A stretch of DNA of 64,000 bases, from positions 1 through 64,000 of the forward strand of contig NZ_WHVW01000003.1 in the NCBI RefSeq assembly GCF_009651005.1, written 5' to 3'. Shown here one piece after another: positions 1-9,587 of this stretch; position 1 is the first letter of the stretch, and every line of letters starts with the position of its first letter. The stretch is from Sporosarcina obsidiansis (lineage in GTDB: Bacteria > Bacillota > Bacilli > Bacillales_A > Planococcaceae). A program made the translations under genes and the position numbers. The notes beneath the pieces are model-generated. The model had not been told where the DNA came from, did not search any database, and worked only from the letters and a program-made list of their open reading frames with translations.

Positions 1-57
1 TTATTATAGAGCAAGAAATAGACAATTCGATTTGGTTACGCGTGTTACCTACTCTCC

Positions 58-63
58 TATAAT
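58..63 (+). promoter_or_regulatory. Candidate -10 box of the cyclophilin gene
   Basis: A perfect TATAAT lies about 95 bp upstream of the cyclophilin start. The -35 is weak (GTTACG at 35-40 with a 17-bp spacer, or TTGGTT slightly further up). The gene's SD is TAGGGAG at 141-147. Confidence 0.45.
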
Positions 64-157
64 GGTAATCTCAAAAAAGAAGTGGTCAGCAGCCTTCACT
101 AAACGGTCTTATAGTTATATAATCAATAAGCTAATTATATTAGGGAGTTGAATAAAT

Positions 158-826
158 ATGTTTGCACGAAATAGAGTATGGTATCTTCTCTTCAGCCTAA
201 TGGTACTATCTGTTATGGTAGCAGGTTGTGGAACCGCAAAAAAAGATGAACCATCAAACGAGAAGCCAGCAAATGACAAATCGGATTACTCCACAGATGT
301 AAAAGAAAACCCAATTGTAACGATCACAATGAATAATGACGAAAAAATCGTTATGGAACTAGAACCTTCAGTCGCTCCGAATACGGTAGCGAATTTTATA
401 TCCTTAGTAGAAGAAGGTTATTATGATGGTCTCATCTTTCACCGCGTCGTCCCAGGCTTTATGATTCAAGGAGGGGACCCTTCAGGAAATGGATCAGGTG
501 GACCTGGACATTCAATTGAGGGTGAGTTTACTAGCAATGGCTTTGAGAATAATTTGAAGCATGAACGTGGTGTAGTTTCTATGGCGCGGACGGGTGATCC
601 CAATTCTGCAGGATCGCAATTTTTCATTATGGTAGAAGAAACGTCGCAACTTGATGGGGACTATGCTGCGTTCGGTAAAGTAATTGAAGGTATGGAAACG
701 GTGGATGCTATTGTTGCTGCTGAACGAGACCAGGCAACAAATAAGCCGTTAGAAGATCAGCAAATGAAGAAGGTTGAAGTGAATACGAAAGGCTTTGACT
801 ATCCTGCTCCTGTAGTCAAAAAATAA
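158..826 (+). CDS. Cyclophilin-type peptidyl-prolyl isomerase, lipoprotein
   Basis: Peptidyl-prolyl cis-trans isomerase that would assist protein folding on the outer face of the membrane. Residues 1-23 form a lipoprotein signal with lipobox VAGC, and Cys24 is the predicted lipidation site. A Ser/Lys/Asn-rich linker follows, then a cyclophilin domain from about residue 53 to 215 with the hallmark FHRVVPGFMIQGGD and GSQFF segments that carry the catalytic Arg and Gln. The SD TAGGGAG at 141-147 fixes the ATG. The gene is monocistronic and ends in a terminator at 837-863. Bacterial cyclophilins of this lipoprotein form are common in Bacillaceae, and the substrate is unknown. Confidence 0.93.
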   Translation: MFARNRVWYLLFSLMVLSVMVAGCGTAKKDEPSNEKPANDKSDYSTDVKENPIVTITMNNDEKIVMELEPSVAPNTVANFISLVEEGYYDGLIFHRVVPGFMIQGGDPSGNGSGGPGHSIEGEFTSNGFENNLKHERGVVSMARTGDPNSAGSQFFIMVEETSQLDGDYAAFGKVIEGMETVDAIVAAERDQATNKPLEDQQMKKVEVNTKGFDYPAPVVKK

Positions 827-836
827 GTAATTTTAA

Positions 837-863
837 CCGTTCCTGCGAAGGAGCGGCTTTTTT
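837..863 (+). terminator. Rho-independent terminator after the cyclophilin gene
   Basis: A 7-bp stem (CCGTTCC/GGAGCGG, one wobble) with a 6-nt loop is followed by a T6 run. The next gene starts only 33 bp later. Confidence 0.8.
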
Positions 864-896
864 GTATACTGTAGTTATGGGAAAGAAGGGATATGT

Positions 897-1673
897 ATGA
901 ACAGACGTCTGATAGATGCGCATATTCATTTAGATATGTACAAGGAAGAGGAACAAAACGTTATCCTGAGAGAGTTAGAAGAAATTGGTGTGGATGCGCT
1001 AATAGCTGTTCCAAATGATTTAGCATCTTCTCACCGCCAGTTGGAACTTGCCCGTCTGGACAGCCGGATCAAGCCGGCGATCGGGTATCATCCAGAGCAG
1101 ACTTTACCGAGTGAGGATGAATTGCAGGCAATATTGTATCTGATCACTGAAAACAATCGTCAGCTGACTGCAATCGGGGAAGTTGGCTTGCCTTACTATT
1201 TGCGACAAGAACAACCTGATTTGGAGGTAGCGCCATATTTAGAGGTACTTGAGCAATTCATTAGAAAAGCTGCACAAACCAAGCTGCCGGTCGTACTACA
1301 TGCTGTTTATAATGACGCTGAGTCGGTTTGTGATCTATTGGAAACCTATTCGATTCCTGCTGCACATTTTCATTGGTTCAAAGGGAATGATAGAATCCTT
1401 GAACGTATACTAGCAAATGGCTATGTTATTTCCGTGACACCTGATATTGTTTATAAGCAAAAAATACAACACATTGCCAAACAAACGCCGCTATCACAAT
1501 TGCTGGTTGAAACGGACGGGCCATGGCCATTTGAAGGACCTTTTTCTGAGAAGATGACGCATCCATCTATGCTTCACCAAAGCATTCAAATGATCTCACA
1601 AATAAAGCGCATAGATGTAGAAGAAGTCTATCAGAGGGTTTATGAAACGACACGCTCGTTTTATCAACTATAA
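897..1673 (+). CDS. TatD family metal-dependent hydrolase (DNase-like)
   Basis: TIM-barrel metal-dependent hydrolase of the TatD family, whose characterised members are 3'-5' DNases. Visible metal-ligand motifs, in the order expected for the family, are HIH (residues 9 and 11), GEVGL with Glu95, LHA with His135, HFHW (His157/159) and ETDGPW with Asp207. The length (258 aa) is normal. The start is ATG 897 with AAGAAGGG just upstream; an overlapping ATG at 893 is out of frame. The gene stands alone between two terminators. B. subtilis has several TatD paralogues, so a precise symbol is not assigned. Confidence 0.88.
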   Translation: MNRRLIDAHIHLDMYKEEEQNVILRELEEIGVDALIAVPNDLASSHRQLELARLDSRIKPAIGYHPEQTLPSEDELQAILYLITENNRQLTAIGEVGLPYYLRQEQPDLEVAPYLEVLEQFIRKAAQTKLPVVLHAVYNDAESVCDLLETYSIPAAHFHWFKGNDRILERILANGYVISVTPDIVYKQKIQHIAKQTPLSQLLVETDGPWPFEGPFSEKMTHPSMLHQSIQMISQIKRIDVEEVYQRVYETTRSFYQL

Positions 1674-1706
1674 TTAAAAAAGATACATCCAATGAAACTT
1701 CATATA

Positions 1707-1754
1707 ATCCTTCAAAGTGAGATTTTGATTCTAACTTTGAAGGATCTTCTTTTT
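1707..1754 (+). terminator. Rho-independent terminator after the TatD gene
   Basis: A perfect 12-bp stem (ATCCTTCAAAGT and its complement) with a 15-nt loop ends in a T5 run. It lies between convergent genes. Confidence 0.85.
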
Positions 1755-1774
1755 ATGATCTTTTCCAGGTTCCG

Positions 1775-2263
1775 TTAAGAACAGAGGACAATGATTTTAG
1801 TAGGTGTAGTTTGGGCAGGGATGCTTCTTGTGGTAGCACCGTAGACAACAATTAGATTTCGTCCTGCAACATTCCCAGTGAAAGCTTGCCCGTTTTGCAA
1901 GGTAATTTGGGTATAAGGAGACAAATTAAGCTTTAGCGTTCCATCGCTATTCTCTAATTGTCTATTAAAGTAGTCTACTGTTACGTTTTGATAAGGCGAA
2001 TCCATGCTCATGACAAGTGCTCTGAATTGTGGCGGGTAGATTAGGGGGGTAGGCGCATCTGCGTCATAGAATCCGGTTACTCGATCACCCACGCTCACCA
2101 TTACATGATCCACAAAGTACGTGGTCGGTTCTACTACGAAATTGACAACATTGCCGTATCCGTTATCCACGGACATTATTTTGTAACACCCCATTTCATT
2201 ATTTTGCCCAATCGAAAAATCATCAATCGTCATGACAGTTCCGCTAAAAGCTGCAAAGTTCAT
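1775..2263 (-). CDS. Conserved hypothetical protein, beta-rich
   Basis: A 162-aa protein of unknown function. The sequence is rich in beta-prone segments, has no signal peptide or membrane segment, and carries the stretch IYPPQFRA followed by a region ending in a single C-terminal Cys. It resembles uncharacterised proteins I associate with spore-forming Bacillales and Clostridia, but no function is established. The start is set at ATG 2263 (MNFAAFSG) because a GGGGGATTGG SD sits 5-10 bp upstream; the longer frame to 2296 has no SD. It is transcribed divergently from the NUDIX gene. Confidence 0.7.
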   Translation of the reverse strand: MNFAAFSGTVMTIDDFSIGQNNEMGCYKIMSVDNGYGNVVNFVVEPTTYFVDHVMVSVGDRVTGFYDADAPTPLIYPPQFRALVMSMDSPYQNVTVDYFNRQLENSDGTLKLNLSPYTQITLQNGQAFTGNVAGRNLIVVYGATTRSIPAQTTPTKIIVLCS

Positions 2264-2417
2264 TATTCCAATCCCCCTATTGTTGCTTAGTCTCATCTAT
2301 ATAGACTATGTCATCCTGGCTACTTGGTGAATGTTTTGGGTATATGTAATAAGATTTCTTTAATCCGCAATCTTCTAATGATACGATAGATATAAAATGT
2401 TGAGGTGAGGAAGTTTC

Positions 2418-3035
2418 ATGAATCTAGATCAAGTAAAGACCCAGTTAAATGAAAACAAATCCCTATTTATTGGAGAGAAAACGGCTTTTCGCTCAGCAGT
2501 ATTAATCCCTTTAGTCGAATCTGATGGGGAATGGCATGTCCTGTTCGAAGTGCGTTCCTTAACGATGAGAAAACAGCCGGGGGATATTAGTTTTCCAGGC
2601 GGTCGCATAGATGCATCGGATGCGTCTCCTATGGATGCCGCTTTACGGGAAACGCAAGAAGAGCTAGGCATCGATCCCAAAACGGTTACAATAATAGGTG
2701 AGTTAAGTCCTTATATTGCCTCCCCTTCATTCGTTGTCTATCCGTTTGTCGCAGCTATTGATTATCATGAGATTATTCATAGTTTTAACAAAGATGAAGT
2801 GGATGAAGTATTCACAATCCCTGTAAAATGGTTGCTGGATCATGAACCTTATATGCATTTAGTGTCTGTTCAGTCAACGCCTTCGTCCAGTTTTCCCTTT
2901 GAAAAAATAATGAATGGCGATCAATATCAATGGAGAGCTAATTCAATGGAAGAATGGTTTTTTGACTATGGAAAGTATACGGTTTGGGGATTGACCGCTA
3001 GGATTTTGAAGCATTTTATTGAAATCATAAAGTGA
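2418..3035 (+). CDS. NUDIX hydrolase, CoA pyrophosphatase (NudL-type)
   Basis: Predicted to hydrolyse the pyrophosphate of coenzyme A or related nucleotides. The NUDIX box is at residues 61-84: GGRID, then ASD, then RETQEELG. It has one extra residue before REx2EE compared with MutT, and Asp in place of the usual first Glu. That spacing, with the preceding ISFPGGR, is typical of the CoA-type subgroup. The length of 205 aa matches. A strong SD (GAGGTGAGG, 2402-2410) precedes the ATG. It is probably monocistronic. Confidence 0.85.
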   Translation: MNLDQVKTQLNENKSLFIGEKTAFRSAVLIPLVESDGEWHVLFEVRSLTMRKQPGDISFPGGRIDASDASPMDAALRETQEELGIDPKTVTIIGELSPYIASPSFVVYPFVAAIDYHEIIHSFNKDEVDEVFTIPVKWLLDHEPYMHLVSVQSTPSSSFPFEKIMNGDQYQWRANSMEEWFFDYGKYTVWGLTARILKHFIEIIK

Positions 3036-3117
3036 AGAGTTAAAGTCGAATCTATACCAATACTAATATGATAAGCAGTATAATGAGGTCGATACAGAAT
3101 GAAAAGGAGATGAGCAC

Positions 3118-3843
3118 ATGGCACAATCCTTAAATGGAAAAGTAGCATTTATTACTGGTGCAGCAAGAGGAATTGGAAAGGCAACTGCGATTGCATTAGC
3201 AAAAGAGGGTGTAGCTGTAGGATTGCTTGCAAGAACGGAGTCTACGTTACAAGAAGTGGCTGCTGAAATTAAAGAGTTAGGTGTCAACGTGGCGTATGCT
3301 GCAGCTGACGTGTCTATAAAAGAGCAAGTAGATGTAGCGATTGCTTCATTAACGAAAGACTTAGGTGCTGCAGATATTTTGATTAACAATGCAGGGATTG
3401 CCACATTTGGTACGGTGCTAGATATGGAGCCAGAGGAATGGAAGCATATACTGGATGTCAACTTAATGGGTACGTATTATGTTACGCATGCCGTATTACC
3501 TCAATTAATCGAAAAAAATGGCGGAGATATCATTACGATTTCATCGACGAATGGATTAAACGGGGCTGCCACGTCTAGTGCATATAGTGCATCTAAATTT
3601 GGTGTGATTGGATTTACGGAATCACTAGCACAAGAAGTTCGTCGAAACAATATTCGGGTGTCTACGTTAACCCCTAGTACGGTAGCAACGGATTTAGCAC
3701 TGGAGTTAAGCTTAATTAAAGAAAATGATGATTCGAAGCTGATACAAGCTGAAGATATTGCAGAAGTAATCGTCAATCAATTAAAATTAAATCCAAGAAT
3801 TTATGTGAAAACAGCAGGATTCATTGCAACCAATCCATACTAA
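3118..3843 (+). CDS. yoxD: Short-chain dehydrogenase/reductase, YoxD-like (FabG family)
   Basis: NAD(P)-dependent oxidoreductase of the classical SDR family. The cofactor motif TGAARGIG is at residues 13-20, NNAG at 90-93, and the catalytic Ser about 143 with YSASK (Tyr156, Lys160). The protein (241 aa) closely resembles B. subtilis YoxD as I remember it, including the C-terminal [12 protein letters not shown] segment. The physiological substrate of YoxD is not known; annotation as 3-oxoacyl-ACP reductase is by family only. SD AAAGGAGATG precedes the ATG, and a terminator follows at 3861. Confidence 0.88.
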   Translation: MAQSLNGKVAFITGAARGIGKATAIALAKEGVAVGLLARTESTLQEVAAEIKELGVNVAYAAADVSIKEQVDVAIASLTKDLGAADILINNAGIATFGTVLDMEPEEWKHILDVNLMGTYYVTHAVLPQLIEKNGGDIITISSTNGLNGAATSSAYSASKFGVIGFTESLAQEVRRNNIRVSTLTPSTVATDLALELSLIKENDDSKLIQAEDIAEVIVNQLKLNPRIYVKTAGFIATNPY

Positions 3844-3860
3844 TATAGAATTGTAGAAGA

Positions 3861-3895
3861 GCTAATTATCCAGTAAGAGGATAGTTAGCTTTTTT
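3861..3895 (+). terminator. Rho-independent terminator after yoxD
   Basis: An 11-bp stem (GCTAATTATCC/GGATAGTTAGC, one wobble) is followed by T6. Confidence 0.85.
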
Positions 3896-4003
3896 GCACA
3901 GAATGGAAAATGTGGTCGGTATGACACATCAGATCATCTACGCCTTGAAAATGAAAAAGACTGTAGATAATTGTCTACAGTCCAATTTCAAAATGAGAGT
4001 AAC

Positions 4004-4426
4004 TTATAGCACTTCCAAAGTCACTTCGATATTGCCTCTTGTTGCTTTTGAATAGGGACAGAATTGATGTGCTTTTTCTACTAAGTCTTCTAACTTGTCC
4101 TTCTCAATATCCGTTCCTTTTACTTGTAGTTTTACGGCTAGTTTAAAACCATTGTCTGTCTCATCTTTACATAGGCTCACATTCGCTGTGACTTCTGAAG
4201 AGAACTTGACGTGTTCCTTACTTGCTACTAATTGTAATGCACCATCGAAACACGCTGCATATCCAGCTGCGAATAATTGTTCAGGGTTAGTGGAGTTAGC
4301 TAATTCTTTTGCTCTAGGACTTCCAGGCATGGCGGTATCGAATTCAACAACGCCATCTGAAGATTGTACATGACCTTCTCGTCCACCTTTGGCAGTTGCT
4401 GTTGATGTAAATAGTTTTTCTGTCAT
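4004..4426 (-). CDS. ohr: Organic hydroperoxide resistance protein (Ohr/OsmC family)
   Basis: Thiol-dependent peroxidase that reduces organic hydroperoxides in the cytoplasm. The two redox cysteines are present in their expected contexts: Cys59 in YAACFDGAL and Cys123 in QFCPYSKATRGN. The length (140 aa) is standard for Ohr. The N-terminal region with TATAKGGREGHV and the SPRAKELANSTNPEQLF segment separate it from generic OsmC. SD GAGGAGA lies upstream. No ohrR regulator is adjacent. Whether it is the OhrA or OhrB paralogue cannot be told from sequence alone. Confidence 0.93.
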   Translation of the reverse strand: MTEKLFTSTATAKGGREGHVQSSDGVVEFDTAMPGSPRAKELANSTNPEQLFAAGYAACFDGALQLVASKEHVKFSSEVTANVSLCKDETDNGFKLAVKLQVKGTDIEKDKLEDLVEKAHQFCPYSKATRGNIEVTLEVL

Positions 4427-4651
4427 ACTATCACTTCTCCTCGTCTAAATTATAATGACCTACTTCATTACATACCCTCAATCCCAACATGTATGTATAA
4501 AAAAGATGAATATTTTCATACATCCCTTATAAAGTGGTGAACATACATATATCTGTATTCAGCAGAAGACCTCCACTTCTGCATTTTCTTCTGTCATTTT
4601 GGTCAGTTGTAGAGCAGAGTAAATACAATGGAAAATGTTCAACAGAAATAT

Positions 4652-4660
4652 TGTTATAAT
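4652..4660 (+). promoter_or_regulatory. Extended -10 promoter element upstream of the DUF4317 gene
   Basis: TGTTATAAT is a perfect extended -10 (TGnTATAAT), 41 bp before the start codon. No good -35 is visible, as is usual for extended -10 promoters. Confidence 0.5.
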
Positions 4661-4701
4661 AGAAACGTGTAATTTTATTAGCTGGGGAGTTGGAATAATA
4701 G

Positions 4702-5892
4702 ATGAACAAAAATGATATTGCAGATATTCGCAAACGTTTTAAATTAGATTCCGATCTATTAACAATCACAGATATTTACAACGTTTATATTCGGCAGGAG
4801 AGCAGTGAGATTTATCATGAGGAGAGCCAAGCATTTGCTCTGCTAGATCGGGAACAGCAAGAGCTATTCTTAACGAATTTTAAAAAAGTATTGGGTGGAA
4901 AATTAGGAATGAAGCTGTTTGAAGTGAAGTTTGAACGGCAAACGGAAGAGCAAACGGACCACGCGCAGCAACTATTATATGATGGTCTTCAAGCAGAAGA
5001 AGCGGATGCGTGGAAAGATGAAATGCAGCATCTTGCGCTGAAAATGGTGAAAGATGTTCAATATGAAAAAGATCTAGTAGTCACTTTCATTCGAGGAAAT
5101 TATTTCAAGAAGACAAAGCGGAACAGTGAGGAGACAGAAATAGATGCTCGGGATGAAGTATTTACAACCCCTTTCATCCTTTGTAGCATGAATCAGACAG
5201 ATTTACCTAAGCGATCGATTGTATTTGATTTCATTGAGAGAGAATTCAAATCAAATACGATGGTGGATCCGATTATTAATCTGGCGTCCCCAATTGGCGG
5301 ATTTTTATTTCCATGTTTCACGGACAATGCAGCCGACGTTAATCATATTCTGTATGCGGCAGGCAAAGCAAACAAACCAGATTATCGTTTTATCGAGAAT
5401 GTGCTGAATGGGGAAGAGGTCATGACGGCAGCAGATGATAAAGCCGTATTCGAAGAAATTATTAAACAGGTGGTAGGGGAGGAAGTCGATTCACAAACGC
5501 TTGCCAATGTATACGAGGCCGTGCATCGCTTGACGGAGGTGGATGAAGAAGAGGAAGAACCAGAAGAGCCGCCTGCGTTAGATAAGATGCAGGTAGAGCG
5601 TGTGCTAAAGATGAGCGGTGTAGATTATGTGGATGCAGAACAAGTGAAAAATGCGTTTGAGACAGTCGTTGATGACGATACGTATGAAATGAAAGCGAGC
5701 CATATCGTGCCGAGTTACACTTCTAAGTCGATTAAGATCGAGACAAAAGTAGCTAATATCGCGATCAGTCCACAGGATTTGAAATATGTGAAACAAGTCA
5801 ATTACGATGGCAAGCGGTGTATTTTGATAGAGGTCGAGGAAGATACGATCATTGAAGGTTTTAAATTGATTTCGGAAGAATTGTTGAAATAA
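4702..5892 (+). CDS. DUF4317 family protein
   Basis: A 396-aa cytoplasmic protein matching the DUF4317 family of Firmicutes by its opening (MNKNDIADIRKRFKLD followed by an ITDIYNVYI segment) and its length. It has no membrane segment. There is an acidic patch around residues 274-290, and the C-terminus has an IAISPQDLKYVK segment. No biochemical function is known for the family. The frame begins right at an ATG preceded by GGGGAGTTGG. It is monocistronic, with a terminator at 5915-5948. Confidence 0.85.
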   Translation: MNKNDIADIRKRFKLDSDLLTITDIYNVYIRQESSEIYHEESQAFALLDREQQELFLTNFKKVLGGKLGMKLFEVKFERQTEEQTDHAQQLLYDGLQAEEADAWKDEMQHLALKMVKDVQYEKDLVVTFIRGNYFKKTKRNSEETEIDARDEVFTTPFILCSMNQTDLPKRSIVFDFIEREFKSNTMVDPIINLASPIGGFLFPCFTDNAADVNHILYAAGKANKPDYRFIENVLNGEEVMTAADDKAVFEEIIKQVVGEEVDSQTLANVYEAVHRLTEVDEEEEEPEEPPALDKMQVERVLKMSGVDYVDAEQVKNAFETVVDDDTYEMKASHIVPSYTSKSIKIETKVANIAISPQDLKYVKQVNYDGKRCILIEVEEDTIIEGFKLISEELLK

Positions 5893-5914
5893 AGTTCAGC
5901 CCATTTGTTAACCT

Positions 5915-5948
5915 AAAACCGTTCACCCTTAGTGGCTGAACGGTTTTT
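5915..5948 (+). terminator. Rho-independent terminator after the DUF4317 gene
   Basis: A perfect stem AACCGTTCA/TGAACGGTT with an 11-nt loop is followed by T-rich sequence. Confidence 0.8.
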
Positions 5949-6015
5949 CAGTTAGACAAAAAGTTAAATGAACTTTTTACTGATATGATGACTCTTATAA
6001 GTGAGAGGTGAGGAT

Positions 6016-6558
6016 ATGAGGGGCGTTCGGTTAGTGAAACAAGCGAAAAAGGGTAGTAAAGAAGCGCTTCTGCAATTAATCAATGAGCAGCAAGACGCGT
6101 ATTATCGACTGGCTCTCAACTACATGGGGAATTCACATGATGCGATGGACGCGATGGAAGAAATGATTGTCAGTTTATATAGAAACATACAGCAACTTGA
6201 AAAAAATGATGCTTTCTACAGTTGGAGTAAGACGATTTTAGTGAATCAATGCAAACAAATGCTACGCAAGGCAGACAAGGTCACACTGATTGAAAGTTGG
6301 GAGACAATAGAAGCTTTCTCCGATCCATCCGCTGTTCAAAATTCTTTCGAGCAAACAGAACAACGTATGGATATACAAGAGTTGCTGTTACGAGTCAATG
6401 CACAACAAAAAGAAGCGATCGAGTTAAAGTACTTTCACGATTTGGATTATGAAACGATCGCAAAGATGACTCAGGTCTCTATAGGAACAGCTAAGTCGAG
6501 GGTTTTCAATGGATTGAAAAAAATGCGCGAACATGCAAGGGGTGAATTCAATGACTGA
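6016..6558 (+). CDS. RNA polymerase sigma factor, ECF type
   Basis: A 180-aa alternative sigma factor of the sigma-70/ECF class. Region 2 spans roughly residues 10-80. Region 4 is near the C-terminus, with a helix-turn-helix in the segment DYETIAKMTQVSIGTAKSRV. ATG 6016 is preferred over GTG 6001 because AGGTGAGG (6006-6013) precedes it and nothing SD-like precedes the GTG. Its stop overlaps the next gene by 8 bp, implying translational coupling to the DUF4179 membrane protein, its likely anti-sigma partner. Upstream, TGAAC at 5969 is only a weak hint of autoregulation. Confidence 0.88.
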   Translation: MRGVRLVKQAKKGSKEALLQLINEQQDAYYRLALNYMGNSHDAMDAMEEMIVSLYRNIQQLEKNDAFYSWSKTILVNQCKQMLRKADKVTLIESWETIEAFSDPSAVQNSFEQTEQRMDIQELLLRVNAQQKEAIELKYFHDLDYETIAKMTQVSIGTAKSRVFNGLKKMREHARGEFND

Positions 6559-7819
6559 GTTAGAGCGGCAGTTGGTGGAAGAGAAAAAACGCTTGGATGA
6601 AGTTACAGCGCCGGAAGAATTGGAAGGACGGTTGCGTGCAGCACTGGAAAAAATGCCGAAGCGGAAAAAAAGTCGTATGCCACACTGGGTTTCAGTGACG
6701 GCTGCATTGCTTGTTCTATCATTGGTCGCGTACCAATATAACGCGTTCGCTTATTATGGAAAAAAACTACTGGGTTTTGAAGAAATCATGTCTACTACGC
6801 TTGCAGAGTTAAATGAGTCAGGCAACGGTCAGACTATCGATAAAAAAGTGTTACTTGCAGATGGATCGGAGTTAACAGTTGATGGAATTTTAACAGATGA
6901 AAATCAGTTTGTACTTTACTATACACTCAGTAATCCAAAAGGCTTGAAAGAAGACATTTCGTTTATGGAATTGACTGGTCTTTTTACACATTCTTTTTCG
7001 CGTTCCGGCACATCCACTACGAATGAGGAAGGAACCGAGCTAAAAGGAATGTGGACGTTCGAGCCAGTAAGCCCATTTGCGAAAAAGCTGACATTGGAAT
7101 TCCATGACTCTACTTCACAAGATTGGGTAGAGGTCACATTTCCATATAATCCGAGTGCTGCCATGCGAACTGAACTAAAGCAATCGATAAAAAAGAGCGT
7201 CCAAGTAGATCAAGGAAGTATTCGCTTTAATTCGATTACAGCAACACCCAGTCAAACGACAATTAAAGGGAAACTAAAAGTCGATAATTTCGACCGAATT
7301 CCATTAGGATTTTATGGAGTGAAGTTATTGGCTAACGGCATGCCATATGAACAGATAAGTGGTGGTGTTACATCGGCTATCAATGGCAATGTATTTACTA
7401 TTGATTATGATGCTTTGCCAAAAGATCTTGATTCGCTTGCGATTGCAGTAGACACGTTTGTTGGATATAAACAGGTGGATGAAACCATATTTCTTCATTC
7501 AAGAAAAGAAACGTCTGCTGATCTAGAAGGTGAAGAAGTCATTATACGAAAAATGGAAGTGACATCGGAGGGATTGGAAATTACGGTTGTAACAGAAGAA
7601 AATATCTTGTTAGATGGTGTTGCGGTGCAAGTTAATGACTATAAAGTTCCTTTGCAAACGACGTTAAAACAGGAGTATGTGTCCACTGAAAGTGGCAAGG
7701 AAAATAAAGAACGAGTCTTACTGTTCGATACAGAACAACTGCCAGACGCCATACTAATCAAAGGTCTTCATTATGAAAAAAAATATCATGAAGTGATCGA
7801 TATACCTTTACGAAAATAA
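6551..7819 (+). CDS. DUF4179/DUF5643 membrane protein, probable anti-sigma factor
   Basis: A 422-aa single-pass membrane protein. Residues 1-45 are cytoplasmic and charged, a membrane segment lies at about 45-65 (HWVSVTAALLVLSLVAYQY), and the large remainder is extracytoplasmic and beta-rich. DUF4179 followed by DUF5643 is the domain order seen in proteins encoded next to ECF sigma factors in Bacillaceae, and the 8-bp overlap with the sigma gene supports an anti-sigma or sensor role. ATG 6551 (MTELERQ) is chosen because AAGGGGTG lies 6-13 bp upstream. A truncated relative of its C-terminal domain occurs at 49407-50021. Confidence 0.8.
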   Translation: MTELERQLVEEKKRLDEVTAPEELEGRLRAALEKMPKRKKSRMPHWVSVTAALLVLSLVAYQYNAFAYYGKKLLGFEEIMSTTLAELNESGNGQTIDKKVLLADGSELTVDGILTDENQFVLYYTLSNPKGLKEDISFMELTGLFTHSFSRSGTSTTNEEGTELKGMWTFEPVSPFAKKLTLEFHDSTSQDWVEVTFPYNPSAAMRTELKQSIKKSVQVDQGSIRFNSITATPSQTTIKGKLKVDNFDRIPLGFYGVKLLANGMPYEQISGGVTSAINGNVFTIDYDALPKDLDSLAIAVDTFVGYKQVDETIFLHSRKETSADLEGEEVIIRKMEVTSEGLEITVVTEENILLDGVAVQVNDYKVPLQTTLKQEYVSTESGKENKERVLLFDTEQLPDAILIKGLHYEKKYHEVIDIPLRK

Positions 7820-7931
7820 CGTATGCAATAAATTATGACATGGATTTTATGAGGTTCAACAAAATATCGACATTTTCCAATCTAATTCCTTATAAATAAA
7901 CAAGTCTCTTTAATCCTAGTACTATTTAAGG

Positions 7932-7937
7932 TATAAT
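7932..7937 (+). promoter_or_regulatory. Candidate -10 box of the mqo promoter
   Basis: A perfect TATAAT lies 134 bp upstream of the mqo start. The -35 is poor (TTTAAT at 7909-7914 with a 17-bp spacer). Transcription from here would include the hairpin at 7973-8044. Confidence 0.45.
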
Positions 7938-7972
7938 AGAAAAGATGTTGGTAGATGTATAGGTAAACGTAG

Positions 7973-8044
7973 ACAGAAAGAAAGTGCTCCTAGGACGCGC
8001 CATGTTTGCTGTGACGCCTTATTTAGGAACATTTACGTTTCTGT
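7973..8044 (+). promoter_or_regulatory. Structured leader (long imperfect hairpin) upstream of mqo
   Basis: Positions 7973-7992 pair with 8024-8044 (about 18 pairs, two mismatches, one bulge), enclosing a 31-nt loop that holds two copies of GACGC. No T run follows, so it is not a terminator. It ends 15 nt before the SD AGGAAGG (8059-8065). It may be a regulatory or mRNA-stabilising leader, and it matches no riboswitch class I recognise. Confidence 0.5.
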
Positions 8045-8070
8045 AAATTTCACATATAAGGAAGGTCAAA

Positions 8071-9570
8071 ATGAGTAATAGACAAACTAAATCAGATGTT
8101 ATCTTAATAGGTGCCGGAATTATGAGTGCGACGCTAGGAACGATGCTTAAAGAACTAGCGCCAGATTGGAAAGTCACTTTGTTTGAAAAGCTCGATAAGG
8201 CAGGAGAAGAAAGTTCTCACGAGTTAAACAATGCAGGAACAGGACACGCAGCGCTTTGCGAACTGAACTATACTTCTGAAAAAGCGGATGGTTCTATAGA
8301 TATTAGCAAAGCAATCAAAGTAAATGAGCAGTTTCAACTGTCCATGCAGTTTTGGTCTCATCTAGTAGAGAAAAATTTAATTCAAAACCCAAATGAATTC
8401 ATTATGCCATTGCCCCATATGAGTATGGTTCAGGGCGAGGATAATGTAGCATATCTAAAAAAACGGTTCGAAGCGATGACTGCGAATCCGTTATTTGAAG
8501 GAATGGAGTTTTCCGATGATCCGGAAAAACTAAAAGAGTGGATTCCGCTTATCATGAAGGATCGTCCGATGAATGAATCGATTGCAGCGACTAAAATCGA
8601 TTCAGGAACAGACGTCAACTTCGGCGCATTGACACGCATGCTGATCGACCACATGAAAAAAGTAGATGTGGAGATCAACTACGGTCATCAAGTAGAAGAT
8701 ATTAAACGCACTAGCGACGGTGAATGGGAATTAAAGATAAAAAATAACCAAGATGGTAAGATTGAATACCATAAGGCTAAATTTGTTTTCATCGGCGGTG
8801 GCGGTGGAAGTCTTCCATTGTTACAGAAAACAGGGATTCCGGAAAGCAAGCATATTGGTGGGTTCCCGATCAGTGGTATTTTCATGATCTGTAAAAATCC
8901 AGAAGTGGTTGCACAGCATCATGCGAAAGTATACGGAAAAGCGAAAGTCGGTGCACCGCCAATGTCGGTTCCGCATTTAGACACACGCTATATCGATAAT
9001 GAGAAATCTTTATTATTCGGACCGTTTGCAGGCTTCTCTCCTAAATTCTTGAAAACAGGCTCTATGTTCGACTTGATCGGTTCGGTAAAGCCGAACAACG
9101 TGACGACTATGCTCGCATGCGGTGCAAAGAATATGTCATTGACAAAGTACTTAGTTGAGCAGGTCATGCAATCGAAAGAGCAACGCATAAATGAACTGCG
9201 TGAATTTATTCCAGATGCAAAGAGCGAAGATTGGGATTTATGGGTTGCAGGTCAGCGTGTACAAGTTATTAAAGATACAGATAAAGGAAAAGGTACACTT
9301 CAGTTCGGTACAGAATTAGTAACGGACGCGGATGGAACGGTTGCTGCGTTGCTAGGAGCTTCTCCAGGAGCCTCTACTGCAGTAGCAGTTATGTTGGATC
9401 TCTTGCAAAAATGCTTCCCAGAACAAGTAGGTGAATGGGAACCGAAGCTTAAAGAAATGATCCCTTCTTACGGGAAGTCACTAATAGAAAATCCTGAACT
9501 TCTTAAGGAAATTCATGCTTCTACAGCTGAAACATTAGGATTAACTGAAAAAGAAGTCGTTCATAACTAA
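8071..9570 (+). CDS. mqo: Malate:quinone oxidoreductase
   Basis: FAD-dependent peripheral membrane enzyme that oxidises malate to oxaloacetate and passes electrons to the quinone pool. The FAD-binding motif [10 protein letters not shown] begins at residue 14. [18 protein letters not shown] (residues about 51-68) is diagnostic of Mqo, as are the C-terminal [12 protein letters not shown] and the overall length of 499 aa. The start ATG has a good SD (8059-8065). The gene is monocistronic and ends in a strong hairpin at 9588, and its 5' leader can fold. The alternative reading as a generic L-2-hydroxyglutarate oxidase is unlikely given the N-terminal signature. Confidence 0.96.
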   Translation: MSNRQTKSDVILIGAGIMSATLGTMLKELAPDWKVTLFEKLDKAGEESSHELNNAGTGHAALCELNYTSEKADGSIDISKAIKVNEQFQLSMQFWSHLVEKNLIQNPNEFIMPLPHMSMVQGEDNVAYLKKRFEAMTANPLFEGMEFSDDPEKLKEWIPLIMKDRPMNESIAATKIDSGTDVNFGALTRMLIDHMKKVDVEINYGHQVEDIKRTSDGEWELKIKNNQDGKIEYHKAKFVFIGGGGGSLPLLQKTGIPESKHIGGFPISGIFMICKNPEVVAQHHAKVYGKAKVGAPPMSVPHLDTRYIDNEKSLLFGPFAGFSPKFLKTGSMFDLIGSVKPNNVTTMLACGAKNMSLTKYLVEQVMQSKEQRINELREFIPDAKSEDWDLWVAGQRVQVIKDTDKGKGTLQFGTELVTDADGTVAALLGASPGASTAVAVMLDLLQKCFPEQVGEWEPKLKEMIPSYGKSLIENPELLKEIHASTAETLGLTEKEVVHN

Positions 9571-9587
9571 ATTGTAAATTAAAATTT

